A DNA stretch of 64,000 nucleotides from Microbacterium sp. SS28 (lineage in GTDB: Bacteria; Actinomycetota; Actinomycetes; Actinomycetales; Microbacteriaceae). The position numbers were made by a program, and so were the translations under genes. Of the stretch, positions 34,257-45,939 are shown piece after piece; position 1 is the first letter of the stretch; the number at the start of each line of letters is the position of its first letter. A model generated the notes under the pieces. It did no database searches and was not told the origin of the DNA. It saw nothing but the letters and a program-made list of their open reading frames with translations. Where the stretch lies: the NCBI RefSeq assembly GCF_022761035.1, contig NZ_JAKWJP010000001.1, positions 248,001 through 312,000 of the forward strand, in the 5' to 3' direction.

Positions 34257-35632
34257 GGCAGTACCTCCTGGTTTCCGATGCCTTCCTTACCTGATAGGTG
34301 TCCATCGCCGTCCAGCGGTGACTCATCACCCGCCCCCGCGGGCTCGATCCCGGCCTCGGCCCGACGCATCCTCGCTTCGATGCGATCGCTCATGCGATCG
34401 GCGAGCTCACGGTCTCGCGCCATCGTCGCGTGCTGGTATCGGAGGACAACGCGGATGTCCGAGTGTCCGCCGCGGCGCATGAGCTCGGCGAGCGTCGCAC
34501 CCTCCTGGGCGAAGATCGTCAAACCCGCGTGGCGGAGGTCGTGGAATCGGAACCTCGGAGGCAAGCCTGCGACGGCATCCCGACTGTCCATCCAGACGTA
34601 TCCCCATCGCGTGTTCGACAACGGCACGCTGCCACGGGCATTGGTGGGAACCAGCGGAGCCTTCGCGTCCGGCCCGACATGGTCACACAGATGAGACTTG
34701 AGCCGCTCCAGCATGACTTTCGGGACGGCGAGAGACCTCTTGCCGGCCTCGCTCTTGAGCTCGTTCGAGTAGTCCCCCGTGTTCGCGCTCAGCTGGCGCC
34801 GCACGTGCAGGATTGCACCACCATCGTCGAGCCACTGGATGTCACGCCGCTGCAGTCCGAGGCACTCGGCACGACGCAACTGACACCACGCGGCGAGCAG
34901 CACCATGATCGCCAGCTGCTTCGGCGTTGCGTCGTAGAGGGCCTCCACCTGCTGCGGCGTCGCGACGTCGTCATCGAGCCCGGCATTGTCATTCTTGATC
35001 ACCGCCTCCTGCCGGGGCAGCGAGACAGCCGGCGCGGCCGGGATGAGCCCGTCGCGTGCCGCCTGTCGAAGGATCATCATGAGCACAGTCAGCACCGGGC
35101 GCGTCACCCCATTGAACTTGGACTTCGGATTCAACGGCGAAGGGATGCTGTCTAGGCGTGCAGTCAGGGTGCGGATGCGCTCGATGTCCACCTCCCGGAC
35201 CGGCAGATCGCCGAACTCGGGAACCAGATAGCCGTCGATCTTGCCCTTATAGGAGCGGACCGTGCCGAGCGCGCGACGCTTGCCGTTCTTCTTCGGCTCG
35301 GTGCGAATCGTCGCGATCCACTGATTCGCGTACTCGGTGAATCTGATGGACCGAGCCTTCTCCGCGGCAGCTTCCGCTCGGCGCCGCGCCGCGCCCGCGG
35401 ACGGCGGCTCCCACTCCCCTCGTGCGATCGTCGAATGCATGCTGGCGAGCCACGTGCGCGCATCGGTCTTGGTCAGGAACGTCAGCGGCTTGTCGTCCTC
35501 CGTACGAGCCGGATAGGTCTCGCCGTTGGGTGCGGGGTAGCGGGCCTGCCAGCGGCCGGAGGGCAGCTTACGAAGACTCCCCCAGCCCTCCCGCTTCACG
35601 CCCGCGCTTCCGGTCGTCCTGGTGGTGCTCAT
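34253..35632 (-). CDS. Tyrosine-type site-specific integrase B
   Basis: A 459-residue recombinase. It begins with an arm-binding region typical of actinophage and plasmid integrases (GWGSLRKLPSGRWQARYPAP), then a core-binding domain (FTEYANQWIATIRTEPKKNG). In the catalytic domain, the first Arg lies in AAWCQLRRAECLGLQRRDI, HxLR in FRFHDLRHAGLTIF, and the final His and nucleophilic Tyr in MRRGGHSDIRVVLRYQHAT. It is unlike integrase A in sequence, so it comes from a different element. The phased GTGCCAC/GTGGCAC repeats 42-228 bases upstream are candidates for its arm sites. Confidence 0.9.
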   Translation of the reverse strand: MSTTRTTGSAGVKREGWGSLRKLPSGRWQARYPAPNGETYPARTEDDKPLTFLTKTDARTWLASMHSTIARGEWEPPSAGAARRRAEAAAEKARSIRFTEYANQWIATIRTEPKKNGKRRALGTVRSYKGKIDGYLVPEFGDLPVREVDIERIRTLTARLDSIPSPLNPKSKFNGVTRPVLTVLMMILRQAARDGLIPAAPAVSLPRQEAVIKNDNAGLDDDVATPQQVEALYDATPKQLAIMVLLAAWCQLRRAECLGLQRRDIQWLDDGGAILHVRRQLSANTGDYSNELKSEAGKRSLAVPKVMLERLKSHLCDHVGPDAKAPLVPTNARGSVPLSNTRWGYVWMDSRDAVAGLPPRFRFHDLRHAGLTIFAQEGATLAELMRRGGHSDIRVVLRYQHATMARDRELADRMSDRIEARMRRAEAGIEPAGAGDESPLDGDGHLSGKEGIGNQEVLP

Positions 35633-35673
35633 CGTGCCCTCCTGTGACCCTGAGTGGACTCAAGCGGGCGGTC

Positions 35674-35860
35674 GTGCCACTCCGTGCCATTCGGAGCACT
35701 TGATGGGTAAAATGTGCCTCTCGTCAGGCCCTTTACAACCCTGAGGACGCCTCCTATGGCACGCAGTGGCACGACTTCAGTGGCACGCCGATACCGAATT
35801 CCGGCCGGCGGACCACCCCGCTTCACCAAGAGAGGTGCGCGCGTGCCACCCGCGTGCCAC
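35674..35860. repeat. Cluster of phased 7-bp repeats upstream of integrase B
   Basis: Seven copies of GTGCCAC or its reverse GTGGCAC, two with one change. Forward: 35674, 35684 (last base T), 35843 and 35854. Reverse: 35756 (first base A), 35766 and 35780. Neighbours are 10, 10, 14 and 11 bases apart, about one helical turn, so a protein could bind them on one face. This looks like integrase arm-type or excisionase sites. Confidence 0.6.
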
Positions 35861-35920
35861 ACCGAATTGCCGTTCACGTCCATCTGAGTCCTCCTCTGTC
35901 TGTTGAGAGAAGGCACGAAA

Positions 35921-35958
35921 GAGGCCCGGAACCGCAGAATCCTGCGGGTCCGGGCCTC
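35921..35958 (-). terminator. Terminator of the nrdHIEF operon
   Basis: A 17-bp stem with one mismatch (35921-35937 with 35942-35958) and a four-base loop, 39 bases after the nrdF stop on the minus strand, followed by CTTT. It is also a convenient mark for the left end of the core chromosome. Confidence 0.85.
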
Positions 35959-35996
35959 TCAGCCGCCCTTTACGGGCGGGGCACGTCCGGGGACTT

Positions 35997-39164
<3,168 letters not shown>

Positions 39165-39183
<19 letters not shown>

Positions 39184-39599
39184 CGTTCCAATCCGTCGCT
39201 CACGCGATCCACATCTTCTGGCGTGCCGAATAGCTCTAGCCGATACAAGTGCGGCACGTGGCACTTGCGGCTGATGATGTCGCCGGCGGCGCAGAACGCG
39301 TCGCCGAAATTCGTGTTCCCCGCGGAGATGACCCCGCGGAGGTGTTTCCGGTTCTCCTCGACGTTGAGGAATCGGATGACCTGCTTGGGCACCGCGCCCT
39401 TCTCTTCGCCTCGACCCTGGCCACCCCCATAGGTGGGAGTGACCAGGACGAACGGCTCGTCGATGACGAGCGGCGGTTCAGAGGAATGCAGCGGGATGCG
39501 CAGGGCCGGCAGGTGCAGCTTCTCGACGAAGCGCGCCGTGTTGCCGGAAGTGCTTGAGAAGTACACGAGCAGCGGGGCGCTCGTGGCCACCGCGCTCAT
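39165..39599 (-). CDS. nrdI: Flavodoxin-like NrdI
   Basis: A 144-residue FMN protein that helps activate the metal site of NrdF. The FMN phosphate loop is [16 protein letters not shown] and the flavin region is [20 protein letters not shown]; the sequence ends GLERWWKLH. The length and the position between nrdH and nrdE are standard. The start at 39599 lies three bases after the nrdH stop. Confidence 0.95.
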
Positions 39600-39602
39600 G
39601 AC

Positions 39603-39836
39603 TCAGGCCAGGCGCGCGGCGAGCTCGTCGATCTTGTCGGGACGGAAGCCCGACCAGTGGTCCTCGTCGGTGATGACGACGGGCGCCTGCAGGTAGCCGA
39701 GGGCCTTGACCTGCTCGAGCGCGGCGGCGTCCTGAGAGACATCGAGCACCTCGTACTCGATTCCCTTGGAGTCGAGTGCGCGGTACGTCGCGTTGCACTG
39801 AACGCACGAAGGCTTCGTGTAGACCGTGATCGCCAT
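39603..39836 (-). CDS. nrdH: Glutaredoxin-like electron donor NrdH
   Basis: A 77-residue thioredoxin-fold protein with the redox pair CVQC in VYTKPSCVQCNATYRALDSK, and the NrdH-specific GYLQAPVVI and HWSGFRPDKI. It passes electrons to NrdE. First gene of the operon; the 404 bases upstream hold possible NrdR and DnaA sites. Confidence 0.96.
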   Translation of the reverse strand: MAITVYTKPSCVQCNATYRALDSKGIEYEVLDVSQDAAALEQVKALGYLQAPVVITDEDHWSGFRPDKIDELAARLA

Positions 39837-39893
39837 GTGGTTTCTCCCCTCACATCCGGTGTAGTGACCGGCGGTCCCCCCACCGGGAGTCCA

Positions 39894-39941
39894 ATACTAC
39901 ATATGGGTACGGACATTGGATAGCACCACAAGGGCTAGTAG
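39894..39941. promoter_or_regulatory. Candidate pair of NrdR boxes
   Basis: ATACTACATATGGGTA (39894-39909) and CCACAAGGGCTAGTAG (39926-39941) each resemble the 16-bp NrdR palindrome. Their centres are 32 bp apart, the three-turn spacing typical of NrdR pairs. They lie 58-105 bases upstream of nrdH. Each site alone is a modest match. Confidence 0.4.
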
Positions 39942-39999
39942 TTACATCCGTGTAGTTTTCCACCGTTCTCCCCATATACAACACAGCTTCTCCACCGTT

Positions 40000-40133
40000 T
40001 CATCCACAGGCGGCGGCATTCACAGCAACCGCGGGAAAACGCCTGGAACGAGCCGAATCCGGATGCCGCGACCGCGGTTGTCCACAGGTTCAGACGCTAC
40101 GCGGGGGTCCCGACATCCGTTCCCTGTGGATGA
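40000..40133. promoter_or_regulatory. Cluster of DnaA-box-like sites upstream of nrdH
   Basis: TTGTCCACA at 40078-40086 is the actinobacterial DnaA-box consensus. TCATCCACA (40000-40008) and its reverse TGTGGATGA (40125-40133) differ by two bases. The three sites lie within 134 bases between nrdH and the MFS gene. The rest of this 404-base interval holds no gene I can support. Confidence 0.45.
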
Positions 40134-40228
40134 CCGCGGGCGGCGTGTCGATCCACCCCTCCCAGGGCGTCCGGGCGTGTCGAGCGGTGCCCGACAGGAC
40201 GGATCCACCCGCGCGAGAGCCTCCGCGA

Positions 40229-40234
40229 TACCCT
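40229..40234 (+). promoter_or_regulatory. -10 element for leaderless MFS transcript
   Basis: TACCCT ends six bases before the ATG at 40241, with no ribosome site between. This is the layout of a leaderless actinobacterial message. The same spacing is seen at 42848 and 47775. Confidence 0.45.
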
Positions 40235-40240
40235 GATCTG

Positions 40241-41446
40241 ATGGCCGGGTACCGTGAACTGCTGCGCACCCCCGGCGTGGGCCGCATCATCGCGGCGCAG
40301 CTGACGGCCCGCTTCCCCAACGGGATGACGAGCCTCGCGATCCTCCTCCACATCGAGCAGGTCACCGGGTCGTACGGCCAGGCCGGACTCGTGCTGGCCG
40401 CGACCTCGGTCGGCCAGGCGATCGCCGGGCCCGTCACGAGCCGCTGGATGGGCGTGTGGGGCATGCGGCGCGTGCTGACCACGACGCTCGCGGTCTGTGC
40501 GGTCGCGATCACGGCGCTCGCCCTCGTGCAGGCGCCGCTGCCCGTCTACATGGCGCTCGGCCTCGTCGCGGGCCTGTCCACGCCGCCCGTGCAGTCGGCG
40601 GTGCGCACGATCTATCCCAAGATGGTCAACTCGCGGCAGCTCACGCCGCTCTTCTCGCTCGACGCGTCGCTGCAGGAGATCATCTGGATCATTGCGCCCG
40701 TGCTCATCACGTTCGTCGCGACGCAGGTCGGCACGGTGCAGGGGCTCCTGCTCGTCGTCGTGATCCTCATCGGCGGCGGCGCATGGTTCATCCTTTCGCC
40801 AGAGGTCGGACGCGTCCGCATCCCGCGGAGCCGGCGGAGCATCGGCAAGGTGCTCGCCAAGCCGCCCGTCCTGCTCGCGACAGTCACGGGCTTCCTCCTG
40901 ATCGGCGCGTGCGCCGCCGTCGAGGCGGGCGTCGTCTCGACGTTCGGCCACGGCGGCCTCGAGGCGGGTATCGTCCTGGCGGTCTTCTCGATCGGCAGCC
41001 TCGCGGGCGGACTCACGTTCGGCCACATCCCGATCGGCCCGTGGGCCATGGCGCGACGGTTCGCCGTCGTCGCCGCGGGACTCGCACTGACGACGATCTC
41101 ACTCGACGTCTGGTGGCTCGGCGGGTCGCTCGTCATCGCCGGAATCGGCATCGCACCGGCGCTCGCTGTCATGTTCGCGATGACCTCGGCGAGCGTCAAG
41201 TTCAGCGAGACCGCCGAGTCGTTCGGCTGGGTCGGCACGGGGCAGCTGATCGGCGCGGCGGCGGGCTCGGCGATCGCCGGCTTCCTCATCGATGGCGTCG
41301 GCCCGCAAGGCGCCTACTGGGCCGCGACCATCTTCGCGACGCTCGGGGTACTCGTGTCGGTGCTCTTCGTGCGATCCTTCCCCGATCTGCGCGGCCGCGA
41401 TGCGAGTCCCATCCCCGACACGGAGCCCGTGCAGACGATCACGTGA
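40241..41446 (+). CDS. MFS transporter
   Basis: A 401-residue major-facilitator protein with about twelve hydrophobic segments and the loop-2 region ATSVGQAIAGPVTSRWMGVW, in which the usual G-x-L-a-D-R motif is degenerate. Segments such as PVYMALGLVAGLSTPPVQSA, QGLLLVVVILIGGGAWFIL and SLVIAGIGIAPALAVMFAM are clear. The start ATG has no ribosome site and follows a -10 hexamer by six bases. Substrate unknown; it resembles drug or sugar efflux members. No neighbouring gene suggests a partner. Confidence 0.85.
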   Translation: MAGYRELLRTPGVGRIIAAQLTARFPNGMTSLAILLHIEQVTGSYGQAGLVLAATSVGQAIAGPVTSRWMGVWGMRRVLTTTLAVCAVAITALALVQAPLPVYMALGLVAGLSTPPVQSAVRTIYPKMVNSRQLTPLFSLDASLQEIIWIIAPVLITFVATQVGTVQGLLLVVVILIGGGAWFILSPEVGRVRIPRSRRSIGKVLAKPPVLLATVTGFLLIGACAAVEAGVVSTFGHGGLEAGIVLAVFSIGSLAGGLTFGHIPIGPWAMARRFAVVAAGLALTTISLDVWWLGGSLVIAGIGIAPALAVMFAMTSASVKFSETAESFGWVGTGQLIGAAAGSAIAGFLIDGVGPQGAYWAATIFATLGVLVSVLFVRSFPDLRGRDASPIPDTEPVQTIT

Positions 41447-41501
41447 CGGCGGCATGCTCAGCCCATAGCGCTCGCATAGGTGAACGCGCTTGCCTGGTGT
41501 C

Positions 41502-42383
41502 ATGAGCAACGACGACCGCTGGCTCGACGACGACGGCAACCCCATCGACGAGGACCACCGCGGCCTCGTGTACGACATCCGCACCCTGGTCGATCGTCGC
41601 CGCGCCCTCGGCATCTTCGGCGGCCTCACGCTCACGACGCTCCTCGCGGCGTGCGGCGTGAAGACCGACGATGCGGCCGCCACGTCACCGGCGGCGACGC
41701 CCACCGCAGCGGAGACGGCGGAGCCGTCCGCCTCGGCGACGGCCGAGGCATCCACTCCGCTCACTGAAGTGCCCGACGAGACGGGGGGTCCCTACCCGGG
41801 CGACGGATCCAACGGCGTCAACGTCCTCGACGACTCCGGGATCGTGCGCAGCGACATCCGCTCGAGCTTCGGGTCTTCCACGACGGTCGCCGAGGGCGTG
41901 CCGCTCACCGTGGCGCTGACGGTCCGGGATGCCGCGACGGGCACCGCCCTCGCGGGCCGCGGCGTCTACATCTGGCACTGCGATCGCGACGGCAACTACT
42001 CGCTCTACAGCAGCGGTGTCGAGAACGAGAACTACCTGCGCGGTGTGCAGGAGACCGACGCGACCGGCACAGTGACGTTCACCTCGATCTTTCCCGCGTG
42101 CTATCCGGGCCGCTGGCCGCACATCCACTTCGAGGTGTACGAAGACATCGCCACGGCCGTCGCCTCAGGACCCATCGTCAAGACGAGCCAGATCGCCCTG
42201 CCCGCCGAGGTGGATTCGGCCGTCTACGCGACCGCCGGCTACGAGCGCAGCGTGCAGACCCTCAGCCAGATCTCGCTGCAGTCCGACATGGTGTTCGGCG
42301 AGGACGGCGGCATCCATCAGCTCGCGACGATGTCAGGGTCGGTCTCGGAGGGCTACCGCGCGGCGCTGACGATCGGGGTCTGA
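41502..42383 (+). CDS. Secreted lipoprotein of the intradiol dioxygenase-like family
   Basis: A 293-residue protein. The N-terminus has a twin-arginine-like signal with lipobox (DRRRALGIFGGLTLTTLLAAC, cut before C51), then a Thr/Ala/Ser linker. The catalytic-type domain starts near TGGPYPGDGSNGVNVLDD and holds VYIWHCDRDGNYSLYSSG and CYPGRWPHIHFEV. The Tyr/His positions match the iron-binding pattern of catechol and protocatechuate dioxygenases. Such secreted members are common in actinobacteria; their substrate is unknown. No ribosome site is obvious before the ATG. Confidence 0.85.
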   Translation: MSNDDRWLDDDGNPIDEDHRGLVYDIRTLVDRRRALGIFGGLTLTTLLAACGVKTDDAAATSPAATPTAAETAEPSASATAEASTPLTEVPDETGGPYPGDGSNGVNVLDDSGIVRSDIRSSFGSSTTVAEGVPLTVALTVRDAATGTALAGRGVYIWHCDRDGNYSLYSSGVENENYLRGVQETDATGTVTFTSIFPACYPGRWPHIHFEVYEDIATAVASGPIVKTSQIALPAEVDSAVYATAGYERSVQTLSQISLQSDMVFGEDGGIHQLATMSGSVSEGYRAALTIGV

Positions 42384-42384
42384 C

Positions 42385-42804
42385 TCACGCGAGGCGCTCG
42401 AGCAGTGCGAGCACGGCGAGCGCATACGCGTCGGCGGGTGCGGGATGCTCGAACACGAGCACGGCGTCCGGCCCCGCGGGCTGGTGCAGCGAGATCTCGA
42501 CCTCGTACGTGTCGGGGAGGCGGCGGAGGGCCCGGAAGGCGCCCCGCAGCAGCTCGCGCAGCTGATCCTCGCTCGGAAGCCAGAGGGCGTCCTCGAGTGC
42601 GACGGAGTCCAGCGCCCATTCCGTCGTGCCGTTGAACGAGAGGATCCTGCCCGTCGGGTATTCGCGCGGCTCGATCGTCATCTCGCTCACGGTGAAGATG
42701 TCGGCCTCGAACTCCGGCTCGTCCAGCTGGAACCGGTCGCCCGAGCGCGGATGCCACACGAGGCCCGCGGCACGCAGCGCGACTGCCATCTCCGTCGAGA
42801 TCAT
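42385..42804 (-). CDS. Conserved protein of unknown function
   Basis: A 139-residue soluble protein from the ATG at 42804, which has GAGAGGA upstream. Conserved-looking parts are AVALRAAGLVWHPRSGDRFQ, then IFTVSEMTIEPREYP and LSFNGTTEWALDSVALEDA, and a helical C-terminus. I know similar proteins only as actinobacterial unknowns, sometimes labelled as pilus assembly proteins without evidence. It is divergent from the hydrolase at 42860. Confidence 0.75.
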   Translation of the reverse strand: MISTEMAVALRAAGLVWHPRSGDRFQLDEPEFEADIFTVSEMTIEPREYPTGRILSFNGTTEWALDSVALEDALWLPSEDQLRELLRGAFRALRRLPDTYEVEISLHQPAGPDAVLVFEHPAPADAYALAVLALLERLA

Positions 42805-42847
42805 GCCGACCATCCTCTCGCGGAACCGGCACCCCGCGGGCCGACCG

Positions 42848-42853
42848 TATCCT
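42848..42853 (+). promoter_or_regulatory. -10 element for leaderless hydrolase transcript
   Basis: TATCCT ends six bases before the ATG at 42860, and no ribosome site lies between. The -35 region is not clear. Confidence 0.5.
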
Positions 42854-42859
42854 GGGCGC

Positions 42860-43618
42860 ATGCCTGCTCCCGTCACTCTCCCCCGTCTCGCGTGGGGCGA
42901 TCCCTCGTCGTCGCGCCGCGCCCTGCTCGCCCACGGGCTCGGATCGAACGGCGCGCTCATGTGGCGGTACGGCCTCGCGCTCGCGGAGGCCGGGTGGTAC
43001 GCCGTCGCGGTCGATCTGCGCGGCCATGGCACGGCGCCGCGGGCGCTCGACTACACGCTCGAGGCCTACGCCGCCGACCTCGCGCACACGCGCCCCGCCG
43101 ACCAGGACCACTGGGAGCTCGTCGTCGCGCACTCGCTCGGCGGCGCCGCGGCGACCCTCGCGGCCGCCGATCACTTCGGGTGGACGCGGCGTCTCATCCT
43201 CATCGATCCCGCGATCCACCTGAACCCGCACGACCGCGACGTCGTCCGCGACTCGCAGGAACGCGCGTTCGAGAACCCGACGGTGGCGGCCGTCCGCGCC
43301 GAGCACCCGACGTGGCACGAGCACGATATCGAGCTCAAGGCGCTGTCGGCACAGCAGGCGAGCCGCTGGGCGGTCGAACAGACGAGTGCGCAGAACCCGG
43401 CCTGGGACGTGCGGGACGCGGCATCCCATCTGCTGATCCCCACGCACGTCATCGCGTCCGACCCGAAGGTCTACTCGATCTTCAAGGGCGAGCTCGTGGA
43501 CGAGGTCCGCCGCAATGCGCGCATCACGGTCTCGGTCGTCACGGGTGCGGGCCACTCGCCGCACCGCGACCTGCCCGAGGACACGATGCGCCACCTCCAC
43601 GACGCGCTCGCCGGCTGA
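42860..43618 (+). CDS. Alpha/beta hydrolase
   Basis: A 252-residue cytoplasmic hydrolase. The oxyanion region is LLAHGLGSNGALMWRYG, the nucleophile elbow VVAHSLGGAA (Ser in HSLGG), the acid lies near HVIASDPKVYSIF and the catalytic His is in VVTGAGHSPHRDLPED. No cap domain stands out and the substrate cannot be told. Translation probably starts leaderless at the ATG. It converges on the DUF389 gene. Confidence 0.88.
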   Translation: MPAPVTLPRLAWGDPSSSRRALLAHGLGSNGALMWRYGLALAEAGWYAVAVDLRGHGTAPRALDYTLEAYAADLAHTRPADQDHWELVVAHSLGGAAATLAAADHFGWTRRLILIDPAIHLNPHDRDVVRDSQERAFENPTVAAVRAEHPTWHEHDIELKALSAQQASRWAVEQTSAQNPAWDVRDAASHLLIPTHVIASDPKVYSIFKGELVDEVRRNARITVSVVTGAGHSPHRDLPEDTMRHLHDALAG

Positions 43619-43630
43619 GACCCCGCCCGC

Positions 43631-44632
43631 TCAGCGCTGCACGGGTATCTCGGCACCGAGCGTGAGATCGACCACGACGTCCACGAAGTCGGGGATCCGG
43701 CCAGCGAGGTCGTCCACGAAGGCGGAGGAGGGCGGCAGGTCGCCCGACCGGGACACGACTGCGACGGTGGCCGTGAGCCCGCTCCAGGTCACATCGTCGA
43801 CGTAGGCGTCCGGCGTGTCCGCGAGCCAGTCCTGCGCCTCGGCCTCGACCGCGAGCCCCCAGCGCGCCAGTGCGAACGCGACGAGCGTGTTGGCCGCGAG
43901 CGGGACGGCGACGAGCACCGCGAGCACGGCGACGATCGCGTACGAGCGGCGGCGCTTCGCCGTGGGCGATGAGGAGGGCTCGCGCGCGTAGCCCGCGGCG
44001 GTGTACACGAACGCGCCCGCGATGACGAGGGCGAAGACGTTCGAGAGGAAGAGCATGAGGGCGCCGAAGGCCTGATCCCACTCCCCCACGCCGGCGCAGA
44101 CGCCGACGACCGCGAGCGGCGGCACGAGCGAGATCGCGATCGCGACGCCGGGCAGCACGGCGCTGAGGTCGCGACGGCACATCGCGAACGCGCCCGCGAG
44201 GCCCGTCGCGAGCGCTGCGACGAGGTCCATGAGGTTGGGTGAGGTGCGGCCGGCGATCTGCGAGTTGCCCGACAGCCGGCCCGGGTCGGCGATCGCGGCG
44301 GCGAAGCCCATACCGAGCAGCACGACGATGACGGTGCCGAGAAGCACCCACAGGATCGACCGTCCGACGAGGCTGCGACTGCCGATCACGAGACCGAGCC
44401 CGATCCCCTGGATGGGTGTCGCGAGGGGCGCGATGATCATGGCGCCGATGACGGTCGCAGTCGAATCGGTCAGGACGCCCGCGATCGCGACGAGTCCCGC
44501 GAGCACGAGCATGATGAGAAAGCCCGTGCGCTTGCTGACCACCTCGCCATGGTCGAGGTCGACCGCGTCGGTGAGCTCCGCGACGGACTGGCGCTGCGAG
44601 CGAGGGATGAGCGTCTGCGTGATGCGGCCCAT
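43631..44632 (-). CDS. DUF389 membrane protein
   Basis: A 333-residue integral membrane protein. The DUF389 core is clear: GFLIMLVLAGLVAIAGVLTD followed by STATVIGAMIIAPLATPIQG, then LATGLAGAFAMCRRDLSAVL and PGVAIAISLVPPLAVVGVCA. About seven helices are followed by a 90-residue soluble C-terminal domain (VDVVVDLTLGAEIPV). The ATG at 44632 is preferred to longer readings that run over the divergent dehydrogenase gene. Family function unknown. Confidence 0.88.
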   Translation of the reverse strand: MGRITQTLIPRSQRQSVAELTDAVDLDHGEVVSKRTGFLIMLVLAGLVAIAGVLTDSTATVIGAMIIAPLATPIQGIGLGLVIGSRSLVGRSILWVLLGTVIVVLLGMGFAAAIADPGRLSGNSQIAGRTSPNLMDLVAALATGLAGAFAMCRRDLSAVLPGVAIAISLVPPLAVVGVCAGVGEWDQAFGALMLFLSNVFALVIAGAFVYTAAGYAREPSSSPTAKRRRSYAIVAVLAVLVAVPLAANTLVAFALARWGLAVEAEAQDWLADTPDAYVDDVTWSGLTATVAVVSRSGDLPPSSAFVDDLAGRIPDFVDVVVDLTLGAEIPVQR

Positions 44633-44723
44633 GGCGCCATGATCCAGCGGAAGGCGCACTCGGGCTGGTGCCACGCCGCAGGAGCCCGGGCCTGTGCACC
44701 CGCGCGGAGACGAGAATGAGGGG

Positions 44724-45890
44724 GTGACCTCGACGCCGTTCGACCCGACCACGCTGCTTCCCGACGACCTGCTCGAGCGCTTCCGCGAGCGCGCCGTCGT
44801 CCACGACCGCGAGAACACGTTCCCCGAGGCCGACCTCGCCGAGCTGAAGGCCGCGGGCTACCTCGCGATCCTCGTGCCGGCGGAGCTCGGCGGCGCGGGG
44901 CTCGGTCTCGCCGAAGCATCCGTCCTGCAGCAGCGCCTCGCGGGAGCGGCGCCGGCGACGGCCCTCGCGGTCAACATGCACCTCGTGTGGACGGGTGTCG
45001 CGAAGGTCATGGCGGATCGGGGCGTCGACGCGCTGCGGTTCGTGCAGGAGGGCGCCGTCCAGGGCGAGGTCTTCGCGTTCGGCATCAGCGAGGCGGGCAA
45101 CGACCTCGTGCTGTTCGGTAGCGATACGGATGCCGCTCCTCAGCCCGACGGCGGGTACGCGTTCACCGGGACGAAGATCTTCACGTCCCTCGCGCCGGTC
45201 TGGACGCGGCTGGGCCTGCACGGGCTGGACACGACCTCGCCCGACGGGCCGAAACTCGTCTACGCGTTCGTGGAGCGCTCGGACGCCGTCGTGACGCGCG
45301 ACGACTGGGACACGCTCGGCATGCGCGGCACGCAGAGCCGCACGACCGAGCTGCACGGCGCGACCGCCCCCGCTGACCGCGTCGTCCGGAGGATCGACCC
45401 GGGCCCGAATCCCGACCCCATCGTTTTCGGCATCTTCAGCGTCTTCGAGCTGCTGCTCGCGTCGGTCTACACGGGTATCGCGCGGCGCGCGCTCGACCTC
45501 GCTGTCGCGGCGGCCCAGACGCGGGTCTCGAAGAAGACCGGCGCGGCGTACAGCCAGGATCCCGACATCCGTTGGCGGATCGCCGGGATGGCCCTTGCGT
45601 ACGACGCGCTCCCGCCGCAGATCGCCGCGCTGAGCCGCGACGTCGACGAGCGCGCCGACCACGGCGCGCGCTGGTTCTCTCTGCTCGCCGGCGTCAAGCA
45701 CCGTGCCGTCACAGCGGCGAAGGCGATCGTCGACGACGCCGTGCTCGTCGCGGGCGGCTCGTCGTACTTCACACGCTCCGAGCTGTCGCGGCTCTACCGC
45801 GATGTGCTCGCTGGCATGTTCCACCCGTCCGACCCTGAGTCGGCGCACTCGACCGTCGCCTCGGCCTGGCTCGGTCCGCTCGAGATCTGA
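44724..45890 (+). CDS. Acyl-CoA dehydrogenase family protein
   Basis: A 388-residue FAD flavoprotein of the acyl-CoA dehydrogenase fold: an N-terminal helical domain (LKAAGYLAILVPAELGGAGL), a middle beta domain with FAFGISEAGNDLV and YAFTGTKIFTSLAPVW, the DTLGMRGTQSRTTEL loop, and a C-terminal four-helix domain (AGGSSYFTRSELSRLYRDVL). A typical catalytic Glu is not obvious at the usual C-terminal place, so it may be one of the monooxygenase-like or desulfurisation-type members. The start is a GTG at 44724; a GTG at 44694 is an alternative. Confidence 0.85.
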   Translation: MTSTPFDPTTLLPDDLLERFRERAVVHDRENTFPEADLAELKAAGYLAILVPAELGGAGLGLAEASVLQQRLAGAAPATALAVNMHLVWTGVAKVMADRGVDALRFVQEGAVQGEVFAFGISEAGNDLVLFGSDTDAAPQPDGGYAFTGTKIFTSLAPVWTRLGLHGLDTTSPDGPKLVYAFVERSDAVVTRDDWDTLGMRGTQSRTTELHGATAPADRVVRRIDPGPNPDPIVFGIFSVFELLLASVYTGIARRALDLAVAAAQTRVSKKTGAAYSQDPDIRWRIAGMALAYDALPPQIAALSRDVDERADHGARWFSLLAGVKHRAVTAAKAIVDDAVLVAGGSSYFTRSELSRLYRDVLAGMFHPSDPESAHSTVASAWLGPLEI

Positions 45891-45939
45891 GCAGGATTCG
45901 AGAAGCGGAGCGGCGTCCGTCATCCGTATCGTTGCCGTC

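Larger units (their letters stand above)
31431..35860. mobile_element. Integration module: two integrases, two excisionase-like genes, integrase remnant and att fragment
   Basis: Every gene here is recombination-related and on the minus strand: helix-turn-helix protein and integrase A (31431-33080), a tRNA-Ala fragment (33378-33427), a truncated integrase, a second helix-turn-helix protein and integrase B, then a cluster of 7-bp repeats up to 35860. It looks like the end of one element next to another, or stacked insertions at one locus. The nrd operon begins directly to the right. Confidence 0.6.
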
